The notes: a model not told the origin generated them from the letters alone. A DNA stretch of 64,000 bases from Plasticicumulans lactativorans (GCF_004341245.1 NZ_SLWY01000011.1:1-64000), one strand, 5' to 3'; shown: positions 1 through 13,376, numbered from the stretch's first letter. Translations and numbers: made by a program.

Positions 1-29
1 TCAAATCCATCCGCTGTCTGCGATGACAT
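1..29 (-). CDS. Start of a gene running off the left edge
   Basis: A minus-strand ATG at 29 is preceded by a GGAGG Shine-Dalgarno sequence (plus-strand CCTCC, 39-43) at a spacing of nine bases. The frame is open to the window edge and gives nine residues, MSSQTADGF. The upstream stretch to about 120 is AT-rich, unlike the rest of the window, as expected of a promoter or of recently acquired DNA. Too little protein is present to name a family. Adjacency to prophage-like remnants suggests it may be a host gene at the insertion edge or another mobile gene. Confidence 0.35.
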
Positions 30-233
30 GGCTATCAACCTCCGGCGGTTCTTTTGATAACCATAGTTTATTAAAAAGCTAAGCAGAGATCAGTAATAAA
101 CACACTGGCGCTCCTTTGATATTGCTCAGTCGCAGCTGATTCGGAAGGTAGACGTCGATCAGTCACTTGGCAAGCTCGCCGAAGCGCTGCCACGAGCGCA
201 ATTCACGGATGACCTCTGCGCGAGGAGCGCGGC

Positions 234-455
234 ATGAGCGCCAAGCATCAGCCTCTGCCCCTGGAAGCCCTCGGCTTACAGATACAGTTCGGCGGGCGTT
301 ACGTAGTGCCGCTCGCCGAGATCGCCGAGGACTGGTTTGGCCTAAACGAGAAGCAGGCGAAGTGCGCCGCCGCCCGGCAGCGGCTGCCGGTACCGGCTTT
401 CAAATTGCGCGAGGGCGAGCGGTGCAACATCAAGCACTACCGGCACATTGAGCAT
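234..455 (+). pseudogene. Truncated PrtN/AlpA-like regulator (excisionase type)
   Basis: Starting at ATG 234, the first 70 or so residues resemble the pyocin activator PrtN family: a short beta-rich start, then RYVVPLAEIAEDWFG and a KQAKCAAARQRLPVPAF segment, the layout of small winged-helix DNA-binding proteins beside phage integrases. Family members act as transcription activators or recombination directionality factors. The frame stays open to 938, but past about 450 it only reads the antisense of the facing integrase fragment, so the gene has probably lost its end at a junction near 430-455. Family assignment is from pattern memory of a short protein. Confidence 0.45.
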
Positions 456-887
456 CGCTCGCGCCGCCCGCAACACGATGCGCAGCCACGTCAACTCCTG
501 CAGCACCGTCGACGGCGCCACCCGCTTGCGCCGCCGCGCCATGTGCTCCAGCAACTCGCCGACCGCGATGCGCTCAGCCGAGAAGCTGCCGAGTTCGGAT
601 TCACGCAGCAACTTCAAGCGCGCAGCCTTGGCAGATCCCCACTTGCGCAACGCGTACACGTCGCGCTCGTACCACTCGACCAGCTCCGCCACCGTCGCGC
701 CCTCGTGCTGTCGAGGGATCCCGTCTCGCTCAATCGCCGACTCGCGCGTACGCGCCCAGGACTCGGCGAGCTTGCGTGTGCTGAAGGTCGCGCTCTCGGT
801 GTATCGTTCGCCGCCACGATTGATGCGGATCTGTGCGGTACACGACGTGGATCCATCGCGACGCTTGCGCGGTGTGATCGTTGCCAC
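342..887 (-). pseudogene. Truncated tyrosine (phage-type) integrase, N-terminal part only
   Basis: The start is taken as GTG at 887 because AGGAGG lies four to five bases upstream (plus strand 892-897). The protein begins VATITPRKRRDGSTSCTAQI, the three-stranded arm-type DNA-binding domain of phage integrases, followed by a core-binding helical domain (ATVAELVEWYERDVYALRKWGS, then GELLEHMARRRKRVAPSTV and a LTWLRIVLRAARAML helix). After about residue 150 the similarity stops, and 30 unrelated residues precede the stop at 342. The catalytic domain with its RHRY residues is absent, so the protein cannot recombine DNA. The break meets the break of the facing PrtN-like gene, pointing to one deletion or rearrangement that fused two ends of an island. 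Confidence 0.7.
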
Positions 888-897
888 GCTGCCTCCT

Positions 898-983
898 GCC
901 GATTTGCTACAAGCAGCGGACAGGTTGCTACGGCGTAGCAAATCGGCAAGAACACAACGCTACTGACCGCAACTCGCCGCTAC
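898..983. repeat. Phased GCTAC repeats and 13-bp inverted repeat upstream of the integrase fragment
   Basis: GCTAC occurs at 906-910, 927-931, 959-963 and 979-983, spaced 21, 32 and 20 bp, so all lie on about the same DNA face. An inverted copy is at 935-939. The outer copies form a perfect 13-bp inverted repeat, GCCGATTTGCTAC (898-910) with GTAGCAAATCGGC (935-947). The inner copies form an 8-bp palindrome (925-932 with 934-941). The two pairings share bases 935-941 and so exclude each other. The array abuts the integrase ribosome binding site, where arm-type integrase or directionality-factor sites or an int operator are usual. Function is inferred. Confidence 0.5.
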
Positions 984-1081
984 TGGCGCAACGGCAATCG
1001 GCAACACAAGCTTCTGATGCTTAAAGAAAAGCAGAAGAAAACAAGCCCCCGCGAACACTCTAGAGAAGGTTGCTCCAGCGC

Positions 1082-2746
<1,665 letters not shown>

Positions 2747-2758
2747 CGCGACCTGCAG

Positions 2759-2783
2759 CCGGGGGTGCGTGCCGCGCCCCCGG
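2759..2783. terminator. GC hairpin 12 nt after ettA stop
   Basis: CCGGGGG (2759-2765) pairs with CCCCCGG (2777-2783), with additional pairing inside the loop. No T-tract follows, so it is either a U-less terminator or a 3'-end stabiliser. It is one of several such hairpins in this window placed just after stop codons. Confidence 0.45.
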
Positions 2784-2872
2784 CCAGACCGCCCGCGCCG
2801 CGATCCGGTGCGCTTCGGCGCACCATCACCGTGATCCGAAACCGAATGCCCGTGCTGCGGCCCGCTCATGGC

Positions 2873-2901
2873 TTCAAGCCCGCAGCCCGGCGGTTTAGAA
2901 T
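2873..2901 (+). promoter_or_regulatory. Candidate sigma-70 promoter for the globin gene
   Basis: TTCAAG (2873-2878) and TAGAAT (2896-2901) are separated by 17 bp. The -10 element matches consensus at five of six positions, the -35 at only three. A small inverted repeat, GCCCA-N5-TGGGC (2904-2918), follows immediately and would overlap the transcription start, where an operator could lie. Confidence 0.4.
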
Positions 2902-2974
2902 TCGCCCACTTTTTGGGCGCCCTGGCAGTGCAAGGCTGCGCGCCCTCGCCGACACAGGGATCCAAGAACCCAAG

Positions 2975-3376
2975 ATGCCCACGCAGGCGACGCCTTTCGA
3001 GTTGATCGGTGGTGAACACACGCTGCGCCGACTCGTGGATCGTTTCTACGATCTGATGGACGTGCTGCCGGAGTTCGAAGCCCTGCGCCGCCTGCACCCG
3101 GCCGATCTCGGCGCCTCGCGCGACAAGCTCCACGAGTTCCTCTGCGGCTGGCTCGGCGGCCCGCCCCTCTACGAACAGCGTTACGGCCACCCACGACTGC
3201 GGGCCCGGCATCTACCCTTTGCGATCGACAGCACGATGCGCGACCAGTGGCTGCTGTGCATGCGCCGCGCGCTGGTCGAAACCGGTGTGGACGAATCCCT
3301 GCGCACGGCGCTCGAGCGGGCGCTGGCGCAGCTTGCCGACCACCTGCGTAACCGTGCCGACGGCGCGGACGCCTGA
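2975..3376 (+). CDS. Group II truncated hemoglobin
   Basis: A 133-residue single-domain globin of the trHbO (group II) type. The heme-binding signature is clear: YEQRYGHPRLRARHLPF with proximal His79, followed by the group II-specific Trp at position G8 in RDQWLLCM (W92), and a distal Tyr25 in the B helix (RFYDLMD). Such proteins bind O2, NO or H2O2 and are usually linked to redox or nitrosative stress, but the ligand cannot be read from sequence. The ATG at 2975 starts the recognisable globin fold. An open frame extends upstream to 2765 but has no family similarity. It is flanked by ettA and sucA with its own promoter-like region, so it is probably monocistronic. Confidence 0.9.
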   Translation: MPTQATPFELIGGEHTLRRLVDRFYDLMDVLPEFEALRRLHPADLGASRDKLHEFLCGWLGGPPLYEQRYGHPRLRARHLPFAIDSTMRDQWLLCMRRALVETGVDESLRTALERALAQLADHLRNRADGADA

Positions 3377-3589
3377 GCAGCACGGCACGAGCGTGGCGGG
3401 CGCCCGTATCCGCCACGCACAGGACCATGACACCGCCGCGAAGAAGGGCGGGTACGAAGAACAACGAGAGTGGCCCGCACGACGGGTCTCCCGGCAGCAG
3501 ACCTGGCATCCATCGCTCCGCGCCCACCGTTCCGCGAGGACGGGCATGGCTGCGGTTGTCCACATCGACGGGGAGTCAAGACAAGGCCC

Positions 3590-6439
3590 ATGAGCACCTC
3601 TTTCGACCAGTTCCGACAGACCTCGGTATTGTCGGGCGGCAACGCCGCCTTCATCGAAGATCTCTACGAGCAGTTCCTGCAGGATCCGACCTCGGTTGCG
3701 GAAACCTGGCGCGCCTATTTCCTCGGCCTGCAGGGCACCGCGGGCGCGCGGTCCGAGCACCTGCACGGGCCGGTGCGCGAGGCCTTCGCCAGGCTGGCGC
3801 AGAACCCGCGTGCGATCATCAGCCTGCCCGGCGCCGGCGAGACGCTCAATCCCGAGGCCGCGCAGAAGCAGGCCGGCGTGCTGCGCCTGATCAACGCCTT
3901 CCGCACCCGCGGCCACCAGGCCGCCAACCTCGATCCGCTGCGCCTGCGCGAGCGTCCGCCGGTGGCCGATCTCGACCCCGCGATCCACGATCTCGGTGAC
4001 TCCGATCTCGCCACATCCTTCAATGTCGGCTCGCTGCAGGTGCCGACGCAGCAGCTGCCGCTCAGCGAGATCCTCGACCTGGTGCGCGAGGTCTACACCG
4101 GCACGATCGGCTCGGAGTACATGCACATCAACGTCACCGAGGAGAAGCGCTGGATCCAGCGCCGCCTCGAGGGCACCCGCGCCCGCCTCGAACTGACCAC
4201 CGAGCAGCGCAGGGCACTGCTGCGCTGGCTGGTCGCCGCCGAGGGGCTGGAGAAGTACCTGCACACCAAGTACGTCGGCCAGAAGCGCTTCTCGCTCGAG
4301 GGCGGCGACAGCCTGATCCCGATGATGGACGAGCTGATCCAGCACGCCGGCGGCGCCGGTGCAAAGGAGATCGTCATCGGCATGGCCCACCGCGGCCGCC
4401 TCAACGTGCTCGTCAACATCCTCGGCAAGTCGCCGGCGGAGCTGTTCGAGGAGTTCGAGGGCAAGAAGAAGCACGACGACGCGATGGCCTCGGGTGACGT
4501 CAAGTACCACATGGGCTTCTCCTCCGACGTCGCCACGCCGGGCGGCGTCGCGCACCTGGCGCTCGCCTTCAACCCCTCGCACCTGGAGATCGTCAACCCG
4601 GTGGTCGACGGCTCGGTGCGCGCGCGCATGGAGCGGCGCAAGCAGGGCGGGCAGGACGCACCGCTGCTGTTCGCCGAGGTGCTGCCGGTGCTGATCCACG
4701 GCGACGCCGCCTTCGCCGGCCAGGGCGTCAACCAGGAGCTGTTCCAGATGGCCTTCGTGCGCGGCTACCGCACCGGCGGCACCGTGCACATCGTGGTCAA
4801 CAACCAGATCGGCTTCACCACGTCCAACCCGCTCGACACCCGCTCGTCGACCTACTGCACCGACGTCGCCAAGATCATCGGCGCGCCGATCTTCCACGTG
4901 AACGGTGACGACCCCGAGGCGGTGCTGTTCGTGACCCGCCTGGCGCTCGACTACCGCACCACGTTCGGACGCGACGTGGTGATCGACCTGGTCTGCTACC
5001 GCCGCCACGGCCACAACGAGGCCGACGAGCCCTCGGCCACGCAACCGATGATGTACAAGAAGATCCGCGCCCGCGCGACCACCGCGGCGCTCTACGCCGA
5101 GCAGCTCGCCGCCGCCGGGGTGCTCGCCGAGGGCGAGTTCGCCGCGATGGTCGCCGAGTACCGCGCCAAGCTCGATGCCGGGCAGCAGGTGTCGCGGCCG
5201 ACGCTGATCGGCGTCTCCAACCCCTACTCGGTCGACTGGGGTCCGTACAAGGTCGAGGACTGGCACGCGCCGTTTGACACCGGCGTGGAACTGGCGCGCC
5301 TGCAGCAGCTCGCCGAGCGCCTGCAGCGCCTGCCGGAAGGCTTCGAGCTCAACCCGCGCGTCGGCAAGATCATCGAGGACCGGCACAAGATGGCCGCCGG
5401 CGGGCTCGCGCTCGACTGGGGCTTCGCCGAGATCATGGCCTACGCCACCCTGCTCGACGAGGGCTTCCATGTGCGGGTGTCGGGCGAGGACTGCGGCCGC
5501 GGCACCTTCTTCCACCGCCATGCGGTGCTGCACAACGCCAAGGACGGCTCGGCGTACATCCCGCTCGCCAACCTGCGCCCCGACCAGCCGGCCTTCACGG
5601 TGATCGATTCGATCCTGTCGGAAGAGGCGGTGCTCGCCTTCGAGTACGGCTTCTCCACCTCCGAGCCCAACAGCCTGACCATCTGGGAGGCGCAGTTCGG
5701 GGACTTCGCCAACGGCGCACAGGTGGTCATCGACCAGTTCATCAGTTCCGGGCAGACCAAGTGGGGCCGCCTCTGCGGCCTGGTGATGCTGCTGCCGCAC
5801 GGCTTCGAGGGCCAGGGCCCCGAGCACTCCTCGGCCCGCCTCGAGCGCTACCTGCAGCTGTGCGCCGAGAACAACATGCAGGTGGTGGTGCCCTCCACGC
5901 CGGCGCAGTGCTTCCACATGCTGCGCCGCCAGATGAAGCGCAGCTTCCGCAAGCCGCTGGTGGTGATGAGCCCGAAGAGCCTGCTGCGCCACAAGCTCGC
6001 GGTGAACACCCTCGAGGACCTCGCCGAGGGACGCTTCCAGGAGATCATCCCCGAGGTCGACCCGCTCGACCCGGCCGCCGTCACGCGGGTGGTGTTCTGC
6101 TCCGGCAAGGTCTATTACGACCTGCTCGAGCGCCGCCGTGAGCTCGACCTCACGCACGTCGCGCTGGTGCGCATCGAGCAGCTCTACCCGTTCCCGGCCG
6201 AGCAGTACACCGCCGAACTGAGCCGCTACGCGAAGGCGAAGGACATCGTCTGGTGCCAGGAGGAGCCGCTCAACCAGGGCGCCTGGTACCAGATCCGCCA
6301 CCGCCTCGAACAGCCTTTCGGCGGCGAGCGCGACGTGCTCTACGCCGGGCGCGCGGCGTCGGCGTCGCCTGCGGTCGGTTCGCACCACCGCCACGTCGAA
6401 CAGCAGCAGGCCCTCGTCAACCAGGCCCTCGGCCAATAA
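3590..6439 (+). CDS. sucA: 2-oxoglutarate dehydrogenase E1 component
   Basis: A 949-residue thiamine diphosphate enzyme that decarboxylates 2-oxoglutarate and hands the succinyl group to the lipoyl arm of SucB (TCA cycle, cytoplasm). The N-terminal helix (LSGGNAAFIEDLYEQFLQDP) is the E2-docking segment. The dehydrogenase domain has IGMAHRGRLNVL, a ThDP/Mg motif GDAAFAGQG ... NNQIGFTT (about residues 370-410) and RRHGHNEADEP. The C-terminal transketolase-like domain carries LPHGFEGQGPEHSSAR. The start is ATG 3590, where family similarity begins. The open frame back to 3470 is unlike the family. It is first in sucA-sucB-lpdA, with sucB 25 nt downstream. The 213-nt gap before it holds no gene and presumably the promoter. 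Confidence 0.97.
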   Translation: MSTSFDQFRQTSVLSGGNAAFIEDLYEQFLQDPTSVAETWRAYFLGLQGTAGARSEHLHGPVREAFARLAQNPRAIISLPGAGETLNPEAAQKQAGVLRLINAFRTRGHQAANLDPLRLRERPPVADLDPAIHDLGDSDLATSFNVGSLQVPTQQLPLSEILDLVREVYTGTIGSEYMHINVTEEKRWIQRRLEGTRARLELTTEQRRALLRWLVAAEGLEKYLHTKYVGQKRFSLEGGDSLIPMMDELIQHAGGAGAKEIVIGMAHRGRLNVLVNILGKSPAELFEEFEGKKKHDDAMASGDVKYHMGFSSDVATPGGVAHLALAFNPSHLEIVNPVVDGSVRARMERRKQGGQDAPLLFAEVLPVLIHGDAAFAGQGVNQELFQMAFVRGYRTGGTVHIVVNNQIGFTTSNPLDTRSSTYCTDVAKIIGAPIFHVNGDDPEAVLFVTRLALDYRTTFGRDVVIDLVCYRRHGHNEADEPSATQPMMYKKIRARATTAALYAEQLAAAGVLAEGEFAAMVAEYRAKLDAGQQVSRPTLIGVSNPYSVDWGPYKVEDWHAPFDTGVELARLQQLAERLQRLPEGFELNPRVGKIIEDRHKMAAGGLALDWGFAEIMAYATLLDEGFHVRVSGEDCGRGTFFHRHAVLHNAKDGSAYIPLANLRPDQPAFTVIDSILSEEAVLAFEYGFSTSEPNSLTIWEAQFGDFANGAQVVIDQFISSGQTKWGRLCGLVMLLPHGFEGQGPEHSSARLERYLQLCAENNMQVVVPSTPAQCFHMLRRQMKRSFRKPLVVMSPKSLLRHKLAVNTLEDLAEGRFQEIIPEVDPLDPAAVTRVVFCSGKVYYDLLERRRELDLTHVALVRIEQLYPFPAEQYTAELSRYAKAKDIVWCQEEPLNQGAWYQIRHRLEQPFGGERDVLYAGRAASASPAVGSHHRHVEQQQALVNQALGQ

Positions 6440-6464
6440 TCAGAACCGTCTGGGAATCCGCAGC

Positions 6465-9254
<2,790 letters not shown>

Positions 9255-9282
9255 CCGCCGGCGCTGCGCCCTCCCCGCTACC

Positions 9283-9313
9283 AGGCCCCGCCCGTGGCGG
9301 GGCCTTCGCGTTT
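9283..9313 (+). terminator. Rho-independent terminator after lpdA
   Basis: A perfect 9-bp stem (GGCCCCGCC at 9284-9292 with GGCGGGGCC at 9296-9304, loop CGT) is followed by TTCGCGTTT. The weak T-rich tail and position 29 nt past the lpdA stop make it the likely end of the suc operon. Confidence 0.7.
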
Positions 9314-9399
9314 ACCGCGCCACCACCTGTACACGGCACGCCGCCGCTTGCCACAATCGAGGCCGATCGCCAACCGCATACCGTCTTGGGAGGGACGAC

Positions 9400-10131
9400 A
9401 TGGCCGAACTCGACCGACCCGTCGCCGTGGTCACCGGGGCCAACCGGGGCCTCGGCCTCGCCACCGCGCGGGCGCTGGCAAGCCACGGCCTGCACGTTCT
9501 GATGACCAGCCGCAACGCCGAGGCGGGTGCGGCGGCCACCGAGCGCCTCGCCGCCGCCGGCCTCGACGTCGCCTTCCACCCCCTCGAGGTCACCGACGCG
9601 GGCAGCGTCGCCACGCTCGGCGCCTTCGTGCGCAGCCGCTGCGGGCGCATCGACGTGCTCGTCAACAACGCCGGCGTGCTGCTCGACGGTCACGGCCTCG
9701 TCGACCGCAACGGCAGCAGCGCGTTCAAGGCGAGCCTCGACACCCTGCGCACGACGATGGAGACCAACGTCTACGGCCCGCTCGCGCTGGCGCAGGAGTT
9801 CGTGCCGCTGATGCGCACCCGCGGCTACGGGCGCGTCGTCAACGTGTCGAGCGGCATGGGCCAGCTCGCCGACATGGGCGGGCACTGGCCCGCCTACCGC
9901 ATCTCGAAGGCCGCGCTCAACGCACTGACGCGCATCCTCGCCGCCGAGACCGCCGGCTCCGGCATCCTCGTCAACGCCATCAGCCCCGGCTGGGTGCGCA
10001 CCGACATGGGCGGACAGAACGCCGAGCGCTCGCCCGAGGAGGCGGCGGCCGGGATCGTCTGGGCGGCGACCCTGCCCGATGACGGTCCGAGCGGCGGCTT
10101 CTTCCGCGACGGCGTCGCGCTGCCGTGGTGA
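9400..10131 (+). CDS. Short-chain dehydrogenase/reductase, carbonyl reductase-like
   Basis: A 243-residue classical SDR. NAD(P)-binding motif [15 protein letters not shown] begins at residue 12, the NNAG motif is [12 protein letters not shown], and the catalytic Ser (NVSSGMG) with Tyr166-xxx-Lys170 (YRISK) is complete. The TGANRG(I/L)G start and the C-terminal [22 protein letters not shown] resemble plant-type and carbonyl reductase-like SDRs, whose substrates are varied. Substrate cannot be assigned. It follows the suc terminator after about 90 nt and ends four bases before a CidA-like gene, so the three genes to 11216 are probably one transcript. Confidence 0.85.
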   Translation: MAELDRPVAVVTGANRGLGLATARALASHGLHVLMTSRNAEAGAAATERLAAAGLDVAFHPLEVTDAGSVATLGAFVRSRCGRIDVLVNNAGVLLDGHGLVDRNGSSAFKASLDTLRTTMETNVYGPLALAQEFVPLMRTRGYGRVVNVSSGMGQLADMGGHWPAYRISKAALNALTRILAAETAGSGILVNAISPGWVRTDMGGQNAERSPEEAAAGIVWAATLPDDGPSGGFFRDGVALPW

Positions 10132-10135
10132 CGCC

Positions 10136-10498
10136 GTGATCGGCGCGCTGTTCACGCTGCTCGCGCTGCAGCTCGCGGGCGAATTCATCGTGCGGATCAC
10201 CGGCATCCCGGTGCCGGGCCCGGTGATCGGCATGCTGCTGCTGGTGTTCGGGCTCGCGCAGTGCGGGCGCGTGCCCAAGGCGCTCCACGGCGTCGCCGAG
10301 ACCCTGCTCGGCAACTTCTCGCTGCTGTTCGTGCCGGCGGGCGTCGGGGTGCTGCTGCACGTCGAACGCATCGCCCACGAGTGGCTGGCGATCCTCGCCG
10401 CGCTGGTGCTCAGCACGCTGATCACCATCGCCGCCACCGCGCTGGCGATGCGCGCGGTGCTGCGCCGCAGGCCGCCACGGGAGCCCAGCGATGGATAA
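10136..10498 (+). CDS. CidA/LrgA family membrane protein
   Basis: A 120-residue protein with about four transmembrane helices and the family core [24 protein letters not shown]. CidA/LrgA proteins are holin-like and pair with a CidB/LrgB partner. Roles proposed for the family include control of murein hydrolase release and transport of small carboxylates such as pyruvate. GTG 10136 is chosen as start because it lies four bases after the SDR stop and gives a family-length protein. An earlier ATG at 10079 would lie inside the SDR gene. Its end overlaps the next gene by eight bases, indicating translational coupling. Confidence 0.85.
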   Translation: MIGALFTLLALQLAGEFIVRITGIPVPGPVIGMLLLVFGLAQCGRVPKALHGVAETLLGNFSLLFVPAGVGVLLHVERIAHEWLAILAALVLSTLITIAATALAMRAVLRRRPPREPSDG

Positions 10499-11216
10499 GA
10501 CGCTGGTGCAGATCTGGGTCTATCTCGCCGCCTCGCCGCTGCTGTGGCTGGCGGCGACGCTGGCCGCCTACCTGCTCGGGCAGGCGCTGTTCCTGCGCTC
10601 GGGCAAGCACGCGCTGTGCAACCCGGTGGCGATCGCGGTGCTGCTGCTGTGCGCGCTGCTGGCCCTGACCGGCACGCCCTACGCGCACTACTTCGACGGC
10701 GCGCAGTTCGTGCACTTCCTGCTCGGCCCGGCGACCGTCGCGCTGGCGGTGCCGATGTACTACAACGCTGCGCGCATCCGCGCGATGTGGCTGCCGATCA
10801 CCGCCGGCCTGCTGGCGGGATCGGCCACGGCGATCGTCTCGGCGACCGGCCTGGTCTGGCTGTTCGGGGGCTCGCGGCAGACCCTGCTGTCGATCGCGCC
10901 GAAGTCGGTCACGGCACCGGTCGCCATGGGTATCGCCGAGAAGATCGGTGGCCTGCCCTCGCTCGCGGCGGTGCTGGTGATGCTCACCGGCATCATCGGC
11001 GCCGTCGCCGGGCCGGCGCTGCTCGCCCGGCTGCGCATCGACAGCGAGGAGGTCAAGGGCCTCGCGCTCGGCGTGGCCGCCCACGGCATCGGCACCGCGC
11101 GCGCCTTCCAGATCGGCACGCTGGCCGGCGCCTTCGCCGGGCTCGCGATCGGCCTCAACGCGGTCATCACCGCGCTGCTGGTGCCCCTGCTGCTGCCCCT
11201 GCTGCCGCCGGGCTGA
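10491..11216 (+). CDS. CidB/LrgB family membrane protein
   Basis: A 241-residue polytopic membrane protein with six to eight hydrophobic segments. The diagnostic LrgB segment is [23 protein letters not shown], followed by [16 protein letters not shown]. It overlaps the preceding CidA-like gene by eight bases, the usual arrangement for this pair. There is no adjacent LysR or LytS/LytR regulator, unlike the Firmicutes loci. It converges on the HAD gene with a 24-nt gap that holds no clear terminator. Confidence 0.88.
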   Translation: MDKTLVQIWVYLAASPLLWLAATLAAYLLGQALFLRSGKHALCNPVAIAVLLLCALLALTGTPYAHYFDGAQFVHFLLGPATVALAVPMYYNAARIRAMWLPITAGLLAGSATAIVSATGLVWLFGGSRQTLLSIAPKSVTAPVAMGIAEKIGGLPSLAAVLVMLTGIIGAVAGPALLARLRIDSEEVKGLALGVAAHGIGTARAFQIGTLAGAFAGLAIGLNAVITALLVPLLLPLLPPG

Positions 11217-11240
11217 GGCGCCCGCCACGCCGGACGCGAC

Positions 11241-11939
11241 TCAGTCCCAGCGTTGCAACACGGCTTCGAGCTGGTCGAAGGCGGCGATCTCGGCATCGGG
11301 CCGGTAGTCCGGCGCCGCCCACGCCGCCCCGCCGGGGTTGAACCACACGCTGCGATAGCCGCTGCGCAAGGCGCCGAGCACGTCGTGCTCGGGGTGATCG
11401 CCGATGTGCACGATCGTTCCGGGGGTGAGACCGAGGCGTTCCGCGGCGGCGAGGAACATGCGCGGATCGGGCTTGGGCGCGCCGACCGCGACCGCGTTCA
11501 GCGCGAAGCGGAAGTGATGCGCGATGCCGACCAGCCCGAGGTCGGCGTTGCCGTTGCTGAGCGCGATCAGCGGATAGTGCGCCGCGAGCCGTTCGAGCAC
11601 CGCCAGCACACCGGGAAAGAACTCGACCCGGTTGCGGCTGGCGTAGAACACCGCGAAGGCCTCCTCGACCACAAAGCCGCGGGCGCAGCCACAGCGTTCG
11701 GCGGCGAGGCACAGCGCGCGGCGGCGACGCTCGCTGAGGTCGAGCGCGATCGCCGGCTCGGCCTGCGCGATCTCGGCGCCGAGCGCGCGCAGGCCGAGCG
11801 GGGTGTAGCGCGCGGCGATCGGCGGGTGGCGCTCGGCGAGCCAGGCGTGCAGCGCGGCCTCGGCACGTGCGACCGCCGCCCAAACGTCCCAGAAGGTGTC
11901 GTCGAGGTCGAAGCTCAGCGCGCGCACCGGGCCTGCCAT
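11241..11939 (-). CDS. HAD-superfamily hydrolase
   Basis: A 232-residue haloacid dehalogenase-like phosphatase. Motif I is LSFDLDDTFWD (nucleophile and acid Asp about residues 11 and 13), motif II LIALSNGN, motif III lysine in VGAPKPDPRMF, motif IV IVHIGDHPEHDVLGA. The helical cap between motifs I and II makes it subfamily I, similar to YjjG-type nucleotidases and phosphoglycolate phosphatase-like enzymes. Substrate is not predictable. ATG 11939 is chosen because the motif I strand starts within ten residues. It follows metZ by eight bases and ends the long minus-strand biosynthetic run. Confidence 0.88.
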   Translation of the reverse strand: MAGPVRALSFDLDDTFWDVWAAVARAEAALHAWLAERHPPIAARYTPLGLRALGAEIAQAEPAIALDLSERRRRALCLAAERCGCARGFVVEEAFAVFYASRNRVEFFPGVLAVLERLAAHYPLIALSNGNADLGLVGIAHHFRFALNAVAVGAPKPDPRMFLAAAERLGLTPGTIVHIGDHPEHDVLGALRSGYRSVWFNPGGAAWAAPDYRPDAEIAAFDQLEAVLQRWD

Positions 11940-11947
11940 CGCGCGTC

Positions 11948-13135
11948 TCAGGCGAGGCGGTCGAGGCCGCGGGCGAGGTCGGCCTGGATGTCGACGAGGT
12001 CCTCGAGCCCGACCGACACCCGGATCAGCGCCTCGCTGATGCCCGCCGCGGCCCGCTGCTCGGCGCTCAGCTTGCCGTGCGTGGTGGTCGCCGGGTGCGT
12101 GATCGTGGTCTTGGTGTCGCCGAGGTTGCCGGTGATCGACAGCATCCGCACCGCGTCGATCACCCCCCAGGCCTCGGCGCGCGCGCCGCGCACCTCGAAC
12201 GACACCACGCCACCGAACGCGCTCTGCTGGCGTGCCGCCAGCGCATGCTGCGGATGCGACGGCAGCCCCGGGTAGTGCACGCGCGCCACCGCCGGGTGGC
12301 GCTCCAGCCACTGCGCCAGCGCGTGGGCACTGGCGCAGTGCGCCTGCATGCGCAGGCGCAGGGTTTCCAGCCCCTTCAGGAATACCCAGGCGTTGAACGG
12401 GCTCATGCTGGGCCCGGCGTTGCGCACGAAGGTGAAGATGTCCTTGTCGATCAGCGCCGTCGCGCCGAGCACGGCGCCGCCCAGGCAGCGCCCCTGGCCG
12501 TCGATGTACTTGGTCGCCGAGTGCACGACGACGTCGGCGCCGAGCGCGAGCGGGCGCTGCAGCACCGGCGTACAGAAGCAGTTGTCGACCACCAGCCAGG
12601 CGCCGTGGGCGTGCGCGAGGTCCGCCAGCTGGCGGATGTCAGCGGTCTCCATCAGCGGATTCGACGGCGTTTCCAGGTACAGCAGCCGCGTGTTCGGCCG
12701 TATCGCGGCCTGCCAGGCGGTGAGATCGGTCAGCGCCACGTAGCTCGTCTCGACCCCGAACTTCGCCATGAAGTTGTTCAGCAGGCTGGTGGTGTTGCCG
12801 AACACCCCGCGCGAGCAGATGACGTGGTCGCCGGCCTTCAGCAGGCCCATGAACGTGGTGAGGATCGCCGCCATGCCCGAGGCGGTGGCCACACAGCTCT
12901 CGGCGCCTTCGAGCGCCGCCAGCCGCTGCTCGAACATGCGCACGGTGGGATTGGTGAAGCGCGAGTAGATGTTGCCCTCACGCCCGCCGGCGAAGCGCGC
13001 GGCGGCCTCGGCGGCATTCTCGAACACGAAGCTCGAGGTCAGGTACAGGGCCTCGGCGTGCTCGCCCTCAGCCGAGCGGGTCTGCCCGGCCCGCACCGCG
13101 AGGCTGTCGATCCCCAGGTCGAATTCGTCAAACAT
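11948..13135 (-). CDS. metZ: O-succinylhomoserine sulfhydrylase
   Basis: A 395-residue Cys/Met-metabolism PLP enzyme that makes homocysteine from O-succinylhomoserine and sulfide (methionine biosynthesis). The PLP lysine is Lys209 in HSATKYIDGQGRCLGG. YSRFTNPTVRMFEQRLAALEGAE near residue 60 and the substrate-phosphate loop SGMAAI are present. The SATKYIDGQGR motif and position after purF match MetZ better than MetB/MetC. ATG 13135 has a GGAGAGAAG sequence (minus strand) at suitable spacing. The 241-nt gap to purF holds no gene and may carry its own promoter. Confidence 0.9.
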   Translation of the reverse strand: MFDEFDLGIDSLAVRAGQTRSAEGEHAEALYLTSSFVFENAAEAAARFAGGREGNIYSRFTNPTVRMFEQRLAALEGAESCVATASGMAAILTTFMGLLKAGDHVICSRGVFGNTTSLLNNFMAKFGVETSYVALTDLTAWQAAIRPNTRLLYLETPSNPLMETADIRQLADLAHAHGAWLVVDNCFCTPVLQRPLALGADVVVHSATKYIDGQGRCLGGAVLGATALIDKDIFTFVRNAGPSMSPFNAWVFLKGLETLRLRMQAHCASAHALAQWLERHPAVARVHYPGLPSHPQHALAARQQSAFGGVVSFEVRGARAEAWGVIDAVRMLSITGNLGDTKTTITHPATTTHGKLSAEQRAAAGISEALIRVSVGLEDLVDIQADLARGLDRLA

Positions 13136-13376
13136 GTGCGCTTCTCTCCACGCTTGGGGGAGCCCAGCGCCGGCCGCTCCCCGAACATTGTCGGTGACGG
13201 CCCCTCGGCCGCCCGCTCCTTCAGCTCGAACCAAACGGAGACAGGCCCCGCTTTAGCGACATTTGTCAGGCGCCCGCAAGCTGAATCAAATCGGCGCCCG
13301 GACCTCCCTGGTCCGCGGTTCGGGCGACCGGTGCATGCGCGCCGCCCGCCCCGGCATCACCGTAGCACGGCGTGCC

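Noticed and set aside
97-237. Short open frame ending IRKVDVDQSLGKLAEALPRAQF... whose TGA overlaps the PrtN-like ATG
   Set aside because: The ATGA overlap is suggestive, but no ATG, GTG or TTG start with a ribosome binding site exists after the stop codons near 95, and no family is recognised. It may be the tail of a gene lost at an insertion edge.
3212-6436. A 1074-codon minus-strand open frame opposite sucA
   Set aside because: Mirror of sucA, which has full family motifs on the plus strand.
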